From Alphaproteobacteria bacterium (lineage in GTDB: Bacteria > Pseudomonadota > Alphaproteobacteria > JAVJVX01): a DNA stretch of 64,000 nt. Position numbers and translations under genes: made by a program. Below, piece after piece: positions 19,856 to 29,281 of this stretch. Under the pieces are notes generated by a model. The model saw nothing but the letters and a program-made list of their open reading frames with translations, did not search any database and was not told the origin of the DNA. The stretch is from positions 372,001 to 436,000 of the forward strand of contig JAVJVX010000005.1 in the NCBI GenBank assembly GCA_040220875.1, given 5' to 3'. Positions within the stretch are counted from its first letter, which is position 1. The number at the start of each line of letters is the position of its first letter.

Positions 19856-20809
19856 ATGTGCCCCGACCGCCACTCCCGCCCCGGAAACGACACCAAAGCG
19901 CATAGCGACCTGCGCCCGGAAGACTGGGTCGGGCGCTACCTGCCCCGCGCGCTCGGCCCCTATGCCCGTCTCGCCCGGCTCGACCGCCCGATCGGCACCT
20001 GGCTGCTGCTGTTGCCGGGGTGGTGGGCCATCGCGCTGGCGACGCCCTTCGAGTCCGCGGGCCGCGAGACGCTCTGGCTTTTAACATTGTTCGGCCTGGG
20101 TGCCGTGCTGATGCGCGGGGCTGGATGCACCTATAACGATATCGTCGACCGAGATTTCGACGGCGAGGTCGTCCGCACGCGCACGCGGCCCCTGCCGAGC
20201 GGTCAGGTCTCTGTTCGCGCCGCAATCCTGTTTCTCGCGGGGCTGCTGTTGGCGGCCCTTGGGATCCTGTTGCAACTCACGCCGCTCGCCATCGCGCTCG
20301 GCATCGGCTCGCTCGTCCTCGTCTTCACCTACCCGCTCAGCAAGCGGGTGACCTACTGGCCGCAGGCGGTACTGGGGCTGACATTCAACTGGGGGGCGCT
20401 GCTCGGATACGCGGCGGTCACCAATGCGCTGGCGGCCGAGGCCTTTCTGCTTTACGCGGCCGGGTTCTTCTGGACCCTCGGCTACGACACGATTTACGCC
20501 CATCAGGACAAGGAGGACGATGCCCTCATCGGCGTGAAATCACTCGCCCTCAAACTGGGCGACAGGACACGGCCCTGGCTGCGGGGGTTCTATCTCGCCA
20601 CCTTCGTGCTGCTTGGCCTGGCGGGCTGGCGGGCCGGGCTGGGGATCGGTTTTTATGCGATCTGGCTGGTCGCGGGCTGGCATCTCTGGCGACAGTTACG
20701 CCACGTCGATTTCGCGGATGGCGCCAGTTGCCTCGCCACGTTCCGGTCCAATCGGGATTTCGGCCTGATCGTTCTGGCCGCGGTGATCGCCGGTCAGGCG
20801 ACCGCCTAG
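19856..20809 (+). CDS. ubiA: 4-hydroxybenzoate polyprenyltransferase
   Basis: Integral membrane prenyltransferase that attaches the polyprenyl tail to 4-hydroxybenzoate in ubiquinone synthesis. The 317-aa protein has the first Asp-rich motif NDIVDRDFDGEVVRTRTRPLPSG and the second, YDTIYAHQDKEDDALIGVKSLALKLGD, both needed for Mg-prenyl diphosphate binding. ARLDRPIGTWLLLLPGWW marks the N-terminal region. The start at 19856 is inferred; the divergent rsmE start is 184 bases away. It ends four bases into the convergent DUF4170 gene. ubiD lies 2 kb on. Confidence 0.95.
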   Translation: MCPDRHSRPGNDTKAHSDLRPEDWVGRYLPRALGPYARLARLDRPIGTWLLLLPGWWAIALATPFESAGRETLWLLTLFGLGAVLMRGAGCTYNDIVDRDFDGEVVRTRTRPLPSGQVSVRAAILFLAGLLLAALGILLQLTPLAIALGIGSLVLVFTYPLSKRVTYWPQAVLGLTFNWGALLGYAAVTNALAAEAFLLYAAGFFWTLGYDTIYAHQDKEDDALIGVKSLALKLGDRTRPWLRGFYLATFVLLGLAGWRAGLGIGFYAIWLVAGWHLWRQLRHVDFADGASCLATFRSNRDFGLIVLAAVIAGQATA

Positions 20810-21126
20810 CCCTGGACGGCGGCGCTGAGGGCCGATCCGTCGCCGGCATCGGGGGAGGAAAACGCGGCCCCCGGCAGATGGATCGCCCGGCGCATGAGGC
20901 TGGCGGGGCCGCCCTCGGGGGCCTCGGCGCCGTCCTCGACGATCACATAGCGCTGATGGCAGTCATCCACCCTGGCCCAGGAATATTTGGACCACACCTC
21001 GTAGGCCTCCTTGAACCGGCTGAACGGCCCAAGCTTCTCGAGCGTCTTGCCCGCGGCCATATGCGAGAAGTCCGTGTCGGCGAACTCGCCGCCGATGACC
21101 CAGAAATATGTCGCTCTACCACTCAT
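20806..21126 (-). CDS. DUF4170 family protein
   Basis: A 106-aa soluble protein with the DUF4170 pattern: YFWVIGGEFADTDFSHM, KTLEKLGPFSRFKEAYEVW, and ARVDDCHQRYVIVED. The family occurs in alphaproteobacteria; function unknown. In several relatives a DUF4170 gene lies between the CysQ-like and msbA genes, but here it is beside ubiA, overlapping its end by four bases tail to tail. Residues after 70 are low in complexity and probably flexible. Confidence 0.85.
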   Translation of the reverse strand: MSGRATYFWVIGGEFADTDFSHMAAGKTLEKLGPFSRFKEAYEVWSKYSWARVDDCHQRYVIVEDGAEAPEGGPASLMRRAIHLPGAAFSSPDAGDGSALSAAVQG

Positions 21127-21176
21127 GGACCGAATCTAGCCTGGGCTTCTTAAGATTCCGTGACGCCCGATCCAGC

Positions 21177-21206
21177 CCCGCCGGCCTAACCGGCCGGCCG
21201 GGCGGG
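21177..21206. repeat. Strong GC-rich interrupted palindrome
   Basis: CCCGCC (21177-21182) pairs with GGCGGG (21201-21206), and the inner GGCC (21183-21186) pairs with GGCC (21196-21199) with one bulged G. There is no flanking T-run. It lies in the 219-base divergent spacer between the DUF4170 gene and the flippase-like gene, just before an AT-rich patch at 21221-21233. Confidence 0.5.
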
Positions 21207-21345
21207 CCCGCGTATTCACGTAGTTTTTATATTCCCAGAATGGCGAGAATCCTACCTTAACCCAGATCAACGGGACCGGATTTCGGCCCCCTGGCGCGCC
21301 GGCGCTATCTCGGGGCTGGGCCAGCCGCTAAGCTGCCGGCGATTT

Positions 21346-22695
21346 TTGGCCCAACCCGTCGCCATTCCGAGACCGCCCCGCGTGACCTATCTGTTTCCGC
21401 CCATCCTGAGCGCCATCATCTCCCGCAGTTCGATCCTGCTGATCCTGCTGGTGGCGGCCAAGCTGCTGACACCCGGGGAATTCGATGTCTACGCCCTGAT
21501 CGCCACGGTCGCCGCCATCGTGAATGCGCTGGTCAGCGGCGGCGGCGACATGTGGCTAAATCGCTTCACGCCCCAATCCTACGCCAAGGTCCGACCCCCG
21601 CCGCATATCTGGTTCGTCTATCTCAGCCTGTCGCTGATCATGGCGGCGGCCACCTTCGCGCTTGGGGCGGGGGCGGTTTTGCTCTTCGATCCGCTGCCGG
21701 GCTATGCCGGGCCGTTCATCCTGGCGCTCGCCGGCGCCTGCCTTGCCGGCATGACGGAGACCATGCTGGCGGTCATCCGCTCGGCCGGCAATCTCTTCGT
21801 CTTTTTCTCGGTCCGCGACGTGGCCACGCCGGTCGCCTATCTGGCGGCCATCCTCATCATCGGTCCAGCGACCGCCAACGGGGTGATCGAGATCTACACG
21901 CTGGTCTGGCTCGCCGCCTTTCTTGTGACATTGTTTCTGCTGGCGCAGGAGATCGCGTTGAGCGCGAGCACCATCAACCTGCGCTGGTCGGCCTGGAAAC
22001 CCGTAGGCAGGCATACGGCCAGCCTGGTCTACGGCAATTTCACGGCCCGCTTCGCGTCATATTTCGATATTCTCGTCCTGTCGGCGGTCGCCCTCGGCAT
22101 TGTCGGCGAGTATCGCGTCGCCGCGCAGCTCGCCATCGGCTTCATCGTCATTCAGCATTTCATCTTCCTCGGGCTGCCCTGGGAATTGCGCGCCATCGGC
22201 CAGCACGGCGAGAAAGGGGCCGGCTTCGCCCAAGTCATGACACGCCAGAGGGCGCTGATCCCGCTGGCCGCCTTCGGGCTCGTGTTGGGGCTGCTTCTGG
22301 CGAAGCCCCTTCTCGGATGGCTGGGTGACGGGTTCGTCGAAGTGGTGCCGGTACTGCACCTCCTCCTGCTGGTCCGCTTCGCCGACCTCCTTTGGGGGCC
22401 GCAGCACGAAGTCCTGGTCTCGAACGGACGGGCGATCGAAGATGCCCACGCAAACATGCTGTCGGTGCCCGTCTGGGCCGGGGCATTCATCCTTTTCCGC
22501 CTTACTTCCCTGCCCGATATCTGCGCCATCGTCGGCGCCACGGCCGTGGCGGCCGCGGGCGCCCAGGCGATCCGCCTCTACTTCCTGCACCGGGCCGGCC
22601 TGCCGAGCGTGTTCGGCCATCCCCTCGGCGCTTTCCTGCCACTCAGCCTGACCGCGCTGGTGCTGGTCGGATGCGGATTTTATCTGTATGGCTGA
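21346..22695 (+). CDS. Polysaccharide flippase-like polytopic membrane protein
   Basis: A 449-aa protein with about 12-14 hydrophobic segments, starting SAIISRSSILLILLVAAKLLTPGEFDVYALIATVAAIVNALVSGGGDMWLNRF. This opening is like Wzx/MVF-type lipid-linked oligosaccharide flippases, with a conserved-looking VYGNFTARFASYFDILVLSAVALGIVGEYRVAAQLA in the middle. No glycosyltransferase gene adjoins it, so the cargo is unknown. The TTG at 21346 has no clear ribosome site; GTG at 21382 is an equally good start. Confidence 0.72.
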   Translation: MAQPVAIPRPPRVTYLFPPILSAIISRSSILLILLVAAKLLTPGEFDVYALIATVAAIVNALVSGGGDMWLNRFTPQSYAKVRPPPHIWFVYLSLSLIMAAATFALGAGAVLLFDPLPGYAGPFILALAGACLAGMTETMLAVIRSAGNLFVFFSVRDVATPVAYLAAILIIGPATANGVIEIYTLVWLAAFLVTLFLLAQEIALSASTINLRWSAWKPVGRHTASLVYGNFTARFASYFDILVLSAVALGIVGEYRVAAQLAIGFIVIQHFIFLGLPWELRAIGQHGEKGAGFAQVMTRQRALIPLAAFGLVLGLLLAKPLLGWLGDGFVEVVPVLHLLLLVRFADLLWGPQHEVLVSNGRAIEDAHANMLSVPVWAGAFILFRLTSLPDICAIVGATAVAAAGAQAIRLYFLHRAGLPSVFGHPLGAFLPLSLTALVLVGCGFYLYG

Positions 22696-22752
22696 GGCGC
22701 GCCGCCGTTGACGCCGGAAACCGCGCACCCCGCCCGTGAGCGAGTAAATTCC

Positions 22753-24270
22753 ATGACCTATGCATCCCTTCGCGATTTCATGACCCGGCTCGAAAACACC
22801 GGCCGGCTCGTGCGCGTCAGTGCGCCGGTCTCGCCCGAACTGGAAATGACGGAAATCCAGCGCCGGCTTCTGGCCACCGGGGGGCCGGCGGTGCTTTTCG
22901 AGAATCCGGTCCGGGCCGACGGAACACCCTATGACATGCCGGTTCTCGTCAATCTGTTCGGCACGCGCGAGCGCGTCGCCTGGGGCATGAACCGCGAGGC
23001 GGACGAACTGTCGGCGCTGGGCGAGACTTTGGCCTTTCTGCGCCAGCCTGAACCGCCCGGCGGCTGGCGCGAGGCGGTGGACAAGCTGCCACTGCTGAAA
23101 TCCGTGCTCGCCATGCGCCCCCGGACCGTCTCGAGCGGGCCCTGCCAAGAGGTTGTGCTGACCGGAAAGGAAATCGACCTCGCCGCGCTGCCCATCCAGA
23201 CCTGCTGGCCGGGCGAGCCCGCGCCGCTGATCACCTGGCCACTGGTGGTCACGCAGGACCCCGAAGGCGGCGCCGACGACGTCAATCTCGGGATCTACAG
23301 GATGCAGGTCACGGCGCCGGATCGCACGCTGATGCGCTGGCTCCGCCATCGCGGGGGGGCGCAGCATTTCGAGGCGGGCCGGCAGAACGCCGCCCTGCGC
23401 GAGGCGGGGCGCCTGCCCGCTGCCGTGGTGATTGGCGCCGATCCCGCGACCATTCTGGCGGCCGTGACGCCGGTGCCAGACCGGCTGTCGGAATACCAGT
23501 TCTCCGGCCTCCTCCGGGGCGGGCGACTTGATCTCGTGGCGTGTCGCACGGTGCCGCTTCGGGTCCCCGCCACGGCCGAGATCGTACTCGAAGGCTATGT
23601 GTCATTGACCGAGACGGGGCTCGAAGGGCCGTACGGCGATCACACCGGCTATTACAACGCTGTGGAGGAATTCCCGGTTTTCGAGGTGACGGCGCTGACG
23701 CGTCGGCGCGACGCGGTGTATCTCTCCACCTTCACCGGCCGGCCGCCGGACGAACCCTCGGTACTGGGCGAGGCGCTGAACGATGTGTTCGTGCCGCTGC
23801 TGCGCCAGCAGTTTCCCGAGATCCGGGATTTCTACCTGCCGCCCGAAGCCTGCTCCTATCGCGTCGCCTGCGTCTCGATCCGCAAATCGTATCCCGGCCA
23901 TGCCAAGCGCGTGATGATGGCCGTGTGGTCGTTTCTCAGGCAATTCATGTACACAAAATTCGTCATCGTCGTGGATGAGGACATCAACGTGCGCAACTGG
24001 GCCGATGTCATCTGGGCCGTGTCCACGCGCCTGGACCCGGTCCGCGACGTGACCGTGATCGACAACACGCCCATCGATTATCTCGATTTCGCCTCGCCCG
24101 AGTCCGGCCTTGGCGGCAAGATCGGATTCGATGCGACCATCAAGATCGGCCCCGAGACCACGCGCGAATGGGGCCGGGTCCTCAAAATGTCCGAGTCCAT
24201 GATCCGCCAGGTCACGGACAGATGGGCCGAGCTCGGGCTCCCCGGCAGTGGTCGGCCGGTCGGGGATTAG
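22753..24270 (+). CDS. ubiD: UbiD family decarboxylase
   Basis: Prenylated-FMN-dependent decarboxylase expected to remove the carboxyl group of 3-polyprenyl-4-hydroxybenzoate in ubiquinone synthesis. The 505-aa protein has [19 protein letters not shown] at the N-terminus, the [16 protein letters not shown] active-site stretch, and [26 protein letters not shown] in the C-terminal half. The ATG at 22753 fits homologue starts; an upstream in-frame TTG at 22708 would add 15 residues. The UbiX flavin prenyltransferase it needs is not in the window. Confidence 0.94.
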   Translation: MTYASLRDFMTRLENTGRLVRVSAPVSPELEMTEIQRRLLATGGPAVLFENPVRADGTPYDMPVLVNLFGTRERVAWGMNREADELSALGETLAFLRQPEPPGGWREAVDKLPLLKSVLAMRPRTVSSGPCQEVVLTGKEIDLAALPIQTCWPGEPAPLITWPLVVTQDPEGGADDVNLGIYRMQVTAPDRTLMRWLRHRGGAQHFEAGRQNAALREAGRLPAAVVIGADPATILAAVTPVPDRLSEYQFSGLLRGGRLDLVACRTVPLRVPATAEIVLEGYVSLTETGLEGPYGDHTGYYNAVEEFPVFEVTALTRRRDAVYLSTFTGRPPDEPSVLGEALNDVFVPLLRQQFPEIRDFYLPPEACSYRVACVSIRKSYPGHAKRVMMAVWSFLRQFMYTKFVIVVDEDINVRNWADVIWAVSTRLDPVRDVTVIDNTPIDYLDFASPESGLGGKIGFDATIKIGPETTREWGRVLKMSESMIRQVTDRWAELGLPGSGRPVGD

Positions 24271-24394
24271 CCGCGACCGCTCGTGTCTGGGCGCAAGGGC
24301 TTTAATCGCCGTCCCCCTCTCCCCATTTCCAAAACAGGAACCCTCCAATCTGGTTCATTCCCCCGATCGCCTCGAAAATTTTCAAGGACACCCC

Positions 24395-25741
24395 ATGACC
24401 GATATTCTGCCCGATACCCTCGACCAGTTGTCCGATCTCGTCAGCCGGGCGCTGAAGGCCGGCGCGGACGAGGCCGATGCACTCCTGGTGGACAGCACCT
24501 CGCTCTCGGCAAGCTGCCGGCTCGGTGCGCCCGAGCATGTCGAGCGCGCCGAGGAATCGGACATCGGACTGCGCGTGATCGTGGGCAAGCGCCAGGCCTG
24601 CGTCTCCTCGACCGACCGCGAGCCTGAAGCGCTGGAGGCGCTGGTCGAGCGTACGCTCGCCATGGCCCGGGCCGTGCCCGAAGATCCGTTTTGCGGTCTC
24701 GCGACGCCAGCGCAGATCACCACCGAAGTGCCCGATCTCGATCTCGCCGACAGGGTCGAGCCGAGCCCCGAGCAACTGGCGGCGCGCGCGCTCGAGGCCG
24801 AAGAAGCGGCGCGGGCCATAGCGGGCGTCACCAATTCCGAGGGGGGCAGCGCCAGCTGGGGCCGGGCCACCGTCGCCATGGCCGCGAGCAACGGCTTCCG
24901 GGGCGGGTTCACCCGCACCCAGCAAAGTGTCTCGGCCGCCGTTCTCGCCGGCGCCGGCACGGCGATGGAGCGCGATTACGAATTCACCGCCGCCGTCTAT
25001 GGCGAGGATTTGATGCCAGCGGCGGAAGTGGGCCGTCGCGCCGGCGAACGGGCCATCCGCCGCCTCGGCGCGCGCAAGGCGAAGACGGCACGGGTGCCGG
25101 TCATGTTCGACCGCCGGGTCGCCAACTCGCTTCTGGGCCACCTCGCGAGCGCGATCAACGGCCGGGACGTGGCGCGCGGCACCAGTTTTCTCAAGGACCG
25201 GATGGGCGAGGAAATCTTCGCGCCGGGCCTGACGGTGATCGATGACCCGCACCGCCGCCGGGGGCTCAAGTCCAAGCCCTTCGATGTGGAGGGGTTGGGC
25301 GGCGCGCGGCACCAGGTGATCCAGAACGGCCGGCTGACCACCTGGATTCTCGATCTGCGCACGGCACGCCAACTGGGTTTGAGCTCGACCGGTCACGCCA
25401 GCCGCTCGACCGGCGGACCACCTTCCCCGGCCAGCTCAAACCTCTATCTGGAACCGGGCACCCAATCGGTTGCGGACCTGATCGGCGATATCGAGACCGG
25501 CTTCCTGGTGACCGAGATGATGGGCTTCGGCGTCAATCCCATCACCGGCGATTACAGCCGCGGCGCAAGTGGGTTCTGGATCGAGAAGGGCGAAATTGCC
25601 TATCCCGTCAGCGAAGTCACGGTGGCTGGAAACCTCAAGGAGATGTTTCGCCATATCACGCCGGCCGACGATCTCGTATTCCAGTTCGGTACCAATGCCC
25701 CGACATTGCGTGTCGATGGCATGACCGTGGCCGGCAGTTGA
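24395..25741 (+). CDS. tldE: TldE/PmbA family metallopeptidase subunit
   Basis: Partner of TldD; it lacks the HEXXXH motif but is needed for the complex. The 448-aa protein shows the family pattern: GADEADALLVDSTSLSASCRLG early, TNSEGGSASWGRATVAMAASNGF, and MMGFGVNPITGDYSRGASGFWIEKGEIAYPVSEVTVAGNLKEMF near the C-terminus. An AAGGA box precedes ATG 24395. The stop overlaps the CysQ-like start as TTGA, so those two are coupled. tldD is at 15980, on the same strand but separated by six genes. Confidence 0.95.
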   Translation: MTDILPDTLDQLSDLVSRALKAGADEADALLVDSTSLSASCRLGAPEHVERAEESDIGLRVIVGKRQACVSSTDREPEALEALVERTLAMARAVPEDPFCGLATPAQITTEVPDLDLADRVEPSPEQLAARALEAEEAARAIAGVTNSEGGSASWGRATVAMAASNGFRGGFTRTQQSVSAAVLAGAGTAMERDYEFTAAVYGEDLMPAAEVGRRAGERAIRRLGARKAKTARVPVMFDRRVANSLLGHLASAINGRDVARGTSFLKDRMGEEIFAPGLTVIDDPHRRRGLKSKPFDVEGLGGARHQVIQNGRLTTWILDLRTARQLGLSSTGHASRSTGGPPSPASSNLYLEPGTQSVADLIGDIETGFLVTEMMGFGVNPITGDYSRGASGFWIEKGEIAYPVSEVTVAGNLKEMFRHITPADDLVFQFGTNAPTLRVDGMTVAGS

Positions 25742-26577
25742 GTCCGGACGGCGCCGCCCCTCTGAAGGAGGACTGGTCGCTCATGGTCGCGGCCGTGCGC
25801 GAGGCGGGCGCCCTCGCCAGCCAGGCTTATCGCGGCACCTTCAGATCCTGGGAAAAGCGGCCGGGCGATCCCGTGACCGAGGTCGACCACGCGGTTAATG
25901 ACCGGCTGTTCGAAATCCTCTCGGACGCCCGGCCCGATTACGGCTGGATTTCGGAAGAAACCCCCGCGAGCGACTGGCGACCGGATGGACCAAGGAGCTG
26001 GTTTGTGGATCCGATCGACGGGACGCGCGCGCTCGTCCGGGGCGAGCCTTTCTTCACCGTCTCGGTCGGGCTGGTGGAGGGCGGCCAGCCCGTGGCGGGG
26101 GCCATCCTCAACCCTGCAACGGGCGAACTCTGCGAGGGATATCGGGGTGCCGGCGTAAGGTGGAACGGTGTCGCGGCCCGGGTGAGCGACCGGGACGAGA
26201 TCGCCGGGAGCCGGATCGCCGGTTTCGTGCGCGAACTGCCCCGGACCCTGCGCGAAGGGCCCTTACGGGACGCCCGGCTGGAACGGTTTAACTCGGTCGC
26301 CTACCGCCTCGCCCTGGTCGCGGCCGGACGAATGGAGGCCACACTGTCCGCCAGCGCCAAGTCGTGCTGGGATCTGGCGGCCGGGCAGTTCCTCGTCGAA
26401 GAAGCAGGCGGGCGGGCCACCACCCTGACGGGCCCCCTGCCGGATTATCGCACCCCGTTTCGCGCCCCTTCCCTGCTTGCCGCCAATCCGCGGCTTCATG
26501 CGCGTCTGAGCGCGGCCTGGCAGGCTCCCCAGGGACCGTTGGCTGGCCATAAACCGGCTGCGAACTCAGACACTTAG
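25738..26577 (+). CDS. Inositol monophosphatase-family 3'(2'),5'-bisphosphate nucleotidase (CysQ-like)
   Basis: A 279-aa Mg/Li-sensitive phosphatase-family protein. Metal-site motifs: SEE at 72-74, WFVDPIDGT with D91 and D94, and CWDLAAGQFLVEEAGG in the C-terminal half. CysQ removes the 3' phosphate of PAP; related enzymes act on inositol phosphates, and the substrate is not decided by sequence here. The start is a TTG overlapping the tldE stop (TTGA). The tldE-cysQ-msbA order is a familiar alphaproteobacterial arrangement. Confidence 0.85.
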   Translation: MSPDGAAPLKEDWSLMVAAVREAGALASQAYRGTFRSWEKRPGDPVTEVDHAVNDRLFEILSDARPDYGWISEETPASDWRPDGPRSWFVDPIDGTRALVRGEPFFTVSVGLVEGGQPVAGAILNPATGELCEGYRGAGVRWNGVAARVSDRDEIAGSRIAGFVRELPRTLREGPLRDARLERFNSVAYRLALVAAGRMEATLSASAKSCWDLAAGQFLVEEAGGRATTLTGPLPDYRTPFRAPSLLAANPRLHARLSAAWQAPQGPLAGHKPAANSDT

Positions 26578-26700
26578 GCTGAATTTGTGTGCTGGCGGCC
26601 CCCGGTAACGCATGATATGGTGCGCGCCTTGCCGGCGGGGACCAATGTGGCAAATCCGGTCCCGGAGCCGACCTGCGCCGCCCGGAGCACGGAACTGACC

Positions 26701-26727
26701 ATGACGACCCGAAGGGACCGCGCGTGA
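26701..26727 (+). other. Eight-codon leader ORF ending at the msbA start
   Basis: ATG 26701 begins an 8-codon frame (MTTRRDRA) whose TGA overlaps the msbA GTG as GTGA. A weak GGA lies before the ATG. The GAAGGGA that serves msbA is inside this mini-ORF. It could be a coupling leader or chance. Confidence 0.25.
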
Positions 26728-28568
26728 GCCCGACAGCCCCGCCCCGTTCCCCTGCCCGCCTCGGCGATGCCGACACCCCCCGCCTTCTGGCCCGGCTCTA
26801 TCGCGAGCATATCCGGCGCTATCTCGGCACGCTGATCGCTGCCAGCTTTTTCATGGCGATAGCCGCCGGGGCGACAGCCGCGAGCGCCTGGCTGATGAAG
26901 CCCATTCTGGACGACGTGTTTCTGGCCCGCGACGAAACGGTCTTGATGCTGGTCCCGCTGGCGGTACTGGCGGTGTTCGCGATCAAGGGCGCGGCCACCT
27001 ATGCCCAGGCGATACTGATGAACCGGGCCGGGCTGCAAATCGTCGCCGATATCCAGCGCCGCCTGTACCGCCACCTGATCCACGCCGATCTCGCGTTTTT
27101 CCAGAACACCTCGACCGGGACCCTGATCGCCCGGTTCACCAACGACACGCAGATGCTGCGCGGCGCGACCTCGAGCGTGCTGACCGCCATCGTGCGCGAC
27201 AGCCTCACCCTTGTGGCGCTTCTGGGCGTGCTCATCTTTCAGGACTGGCAGCTTGCCCTGATTGCGCTGGTGATCTTTCCCGTGGCGATCCTGCCGGTGC
27301 GCAAGATCGGCCGGCGCATGCGCAAGGTCTCGACCAATACGCAGCGTGAAGTAGCCGAATTCACGACCCATCTGGACCAGACCTTCCAGGGCGCACGTCA
27401 CGTCAAGGCCTACACGATGGAGGAGCACGAGGCGAACAAGGCCGATACCGTGATCGAAAAGGTGTTCCGGCTTTTCTACAAGGCCGAGCGCGTGCGCTCC
27501 CTCAACCATCCACTCATGGAGACGCTGGGGGGCGTCGCCATCGCCGTGATCATCTTTTACGGCGGCGCGCGCGTGATCGAAGGCGCGACGACGCCCGGCA
27601 CATTCTTTTCCTTTATTACGGCGCTGCTGATGGCCTATGCGCCAGCCAAAAGCCTGGCGACGCTGAACGCCTCGCTGCAGGAAGGACTCGCTGCCGCCTA
27701 CCGCGTCTTCAGCTTCATCGACATCGAGCCCGAGATCCGGGACCGCCCCGGCGCCCCTGCCCTCAAGGTGACGGACGCGGCGCTCGGCTTCGAGAACGTC
27801 TCATTTTCATATCACCCGGAAGCCCCGGCGCTGCGCGCCATAAACCTGGAGGCCAGGAGGGGACAGACCATCGCGCTGGTCGGGCCCAGCGGCAGCGGGA
27901 AATCGACCCTGCTTAACCTGATCCCGCGGTTTTACGAGCCGGACGAAGGGCGCATCACGATCGACGGACAGGACATACGCGACGTGACACTTCGCTCGCT
28001 GCGCCAGAGTCTGTCGCTTGTGAGTCAGGAGGTTGCGCTGTTCGACAATACGATTCGCGCCAATATCGCCTATGGCCGCGAGACCGCGTCTTTCGAGGAG
28101 ATCGAGGCAGCGGCCCGGCGCGCGGCGGCGGATGATTTCATTCGGGCGTTGCCCGATGGCTATGACACCTTTGTCGGCGAGATGGGCGTGCGCCTGTCGG
28201 GCGGCCAGCGCCAGCGGATCTCGATCGCACGTGCCATTCTGAACGATGCGCCGATCCTGCTCCTCGACGAGGCGACCTCCTCGCTTGATACTGAATCGGA
28301 GCGGCTCATCCAGGCCGGCATGGAAGAACTGATGCGCGGGCGGACGACGGTGCTGATCGCCCATCGCCTGTCCACGGTACAGCACGCCGACCTTATCTGC
28401 GTTCTGGACAAGGGCGAGATCGTCGAGCGCGGCACCCATAGCGAACTCCTCGCTTCGGGCGGCGCCTATGCCCGGCTCTATGCGCTGCAATTCCGCGACG
28501 GCGGCACGGATACGGGCGAGGTCGCGCTGGGCCTGGATGCGGCTGCCTCGCCGTCACCCGTCCGGTGA
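26724..28568 (+). CDS. msbA: MsbA-like ABC transporter (lipid A exporter type), fused permease-ATPase
   Basis: A 614-aa half-transporter with six N-terminal membrane helices and a C-terminal ATPase; it probably flips lipid A or a similar lipid across the inner membrane. Walker A GPSGSGKST lies near residue 388, the signature LSGGQRQR near 491 and Walker B ILLLDEATSSLD near 510. The coupling segment FFQNTSTGTLIARFTND is typical. GTG 26724 follows GAAGGGA. Its stop overlaps the DUF374 gene (GTGA). Neighbouring Kdo-lipid A genes support the lipid A role. Confidence 0.92.
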   Translation: MSPTAPPRSPARLGDADTPRLLARLYREHIRRYLGTLIAASFFMAIAAGATAASAWLMKPILDDVFLARDETVLMLVPLAVLAVFAIKGAATYAQAILMNRAGLQIVADIQRRLYRHLIHADLAFFQNTSTGTLIARFTNDTQMLRGATSSVLTAIVRDSLTLVALLGVLIFQDWQLALIALVIFPVAILPVRKIGRRMRKVSTNTQREVAEFTTHLDQTFQGARHVKAYTMEEHEANKADTVIEKVFRLFYKAERVRSLNHPLMETLGGVAIAVIIFYGGARVIEGATTPGTFFSFITALLMAYAPAKSLATLNASLQEGLAAAYRVFSFIDIEPEIRDRPGAPALKVTDAALGFENVSFSYHPEAPALRAINLEARRGQTIALVGPSGSGKSTLLNLIPRFYEPDEGRITIDGQDIRDVTLRSLRQSLSLVSQEVALFDNTIRANIAYGRETASFEEIEAAARRAAADDFIRALPDGYDTFVGEMGVRLSGGQRQRISIARAILNDAPILLLDEATSSLDTESERLIQAGMEELMRGRTTVLIAHRLSTVQHADLICVLDKGEIVERGTHSELLASGGAYARLYALQFRDGGTDTGEVALGLDAAASPSPVR

Positions 28569-29281
28569 GCCTCATCAAGCGCATAAGCCGAAGCGCTCCG
28601 GCACAGGCCGGGCTGTGCTGGCTGGGCGCGTGGTATATCCGCCTGGTCTATCTGACCGGCCGCTGGGAGGTCGGCGGCGACGAGGAGACGCGCCGGCTTT
28701 GGGACCGGGGCGACGCCTTTATTCTCGCCTTCTGGCACGGCCGGCTTCTGATGATGCCCTATGCCTGGCGCCGGGGGGTCGCGATCCGCATGCTCATTTC
28801 GAACCATCCCGACGGCCAGCTTATCGCGCGGACAGTGCGCCATTTCGGCATCGGCTGGGCTGCCGGCTCGTCGACGCGCGGCGGTGCCGGCGCGCTCCGG
28901 ACCATGATCCGCGCCCTCAGGGCCGGAGAATCCGTGGGCATCACCCCGGACGGGCCCAAAGGACCCCGGATGCGCGCGGGCGACGGCGCGATCGCGCTCG
29001 CGCGGCTGACCGGTGCGCCGATCCTGCCGGCCACCTTTTCGGCCAGCCGGGCGGTTCAGGTGGGTAGCTGGGACCGGTTTCTGGTGGCGCTGCCCTTTGC
29101 CCGGGGCGTCTTTCTCTGGGGCCGCCCAATTCGCGTTGCCGAACGGGCCGGGCCCGGGGACATGATGCAGGCACGCCACGAACTCGAAGCATCACTCAAC
29201 GATCTCACCCGCGACGCCGACCGAAAATGCGGCCGCCCGCCCGTCGAGCCCGCGCCTCTCGATCGGGCGGGGGCAGCATGA
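28565..29281 (+). CDS. DUF374/lysophospholipid acyltransferase-like protein
   Basis: A 238-aa protein of the DUF374 group, related to PlsC-type acyltransferases. It has the conserved ILAFWHGRLLMMP, MLISNHPDGQLIARTVRHFGIG, and GITPDGPKGPRMRAGDGAIALARLTGAPILP segments. In this family a gene regularly sits between msbA and waaA, which suggests an acylation step in lipid A or lipoprotein assembly, not yet assigned. One N-terminal hydrophobic segment may bind membrane. Both ends overlap neighbours (GTGA with msbA, ATGA with waaA). Confidence 0.86.
   Translation: MSLIKRISRSAPAQAGLCWLGAWYIRLVYLTGRWEVGGDEETRRLWDRGDAFILAFWHGRLLMMPYAWRRGVAIRMLISNHPDGQLIARTVRHFGIGWAAGSSTRGGAGALRTMIRALRAGESVGITPDGPKGPRMRAGDGAIALARLTGAPILPATFSASRAVQVGSWDRFLVALPFARGVFLWGRPIRVAERAGPGDMMQARHELEASLNDLTRDADRKCGRPPVEPAPLDRAGAA

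Noticed and set aside
24302-25396. 364-codon minus frame opposite tldE
   Set aside because: Antisense shadow; tldE is supported by family motifs, an AAGGA box and coupling to the following gene.
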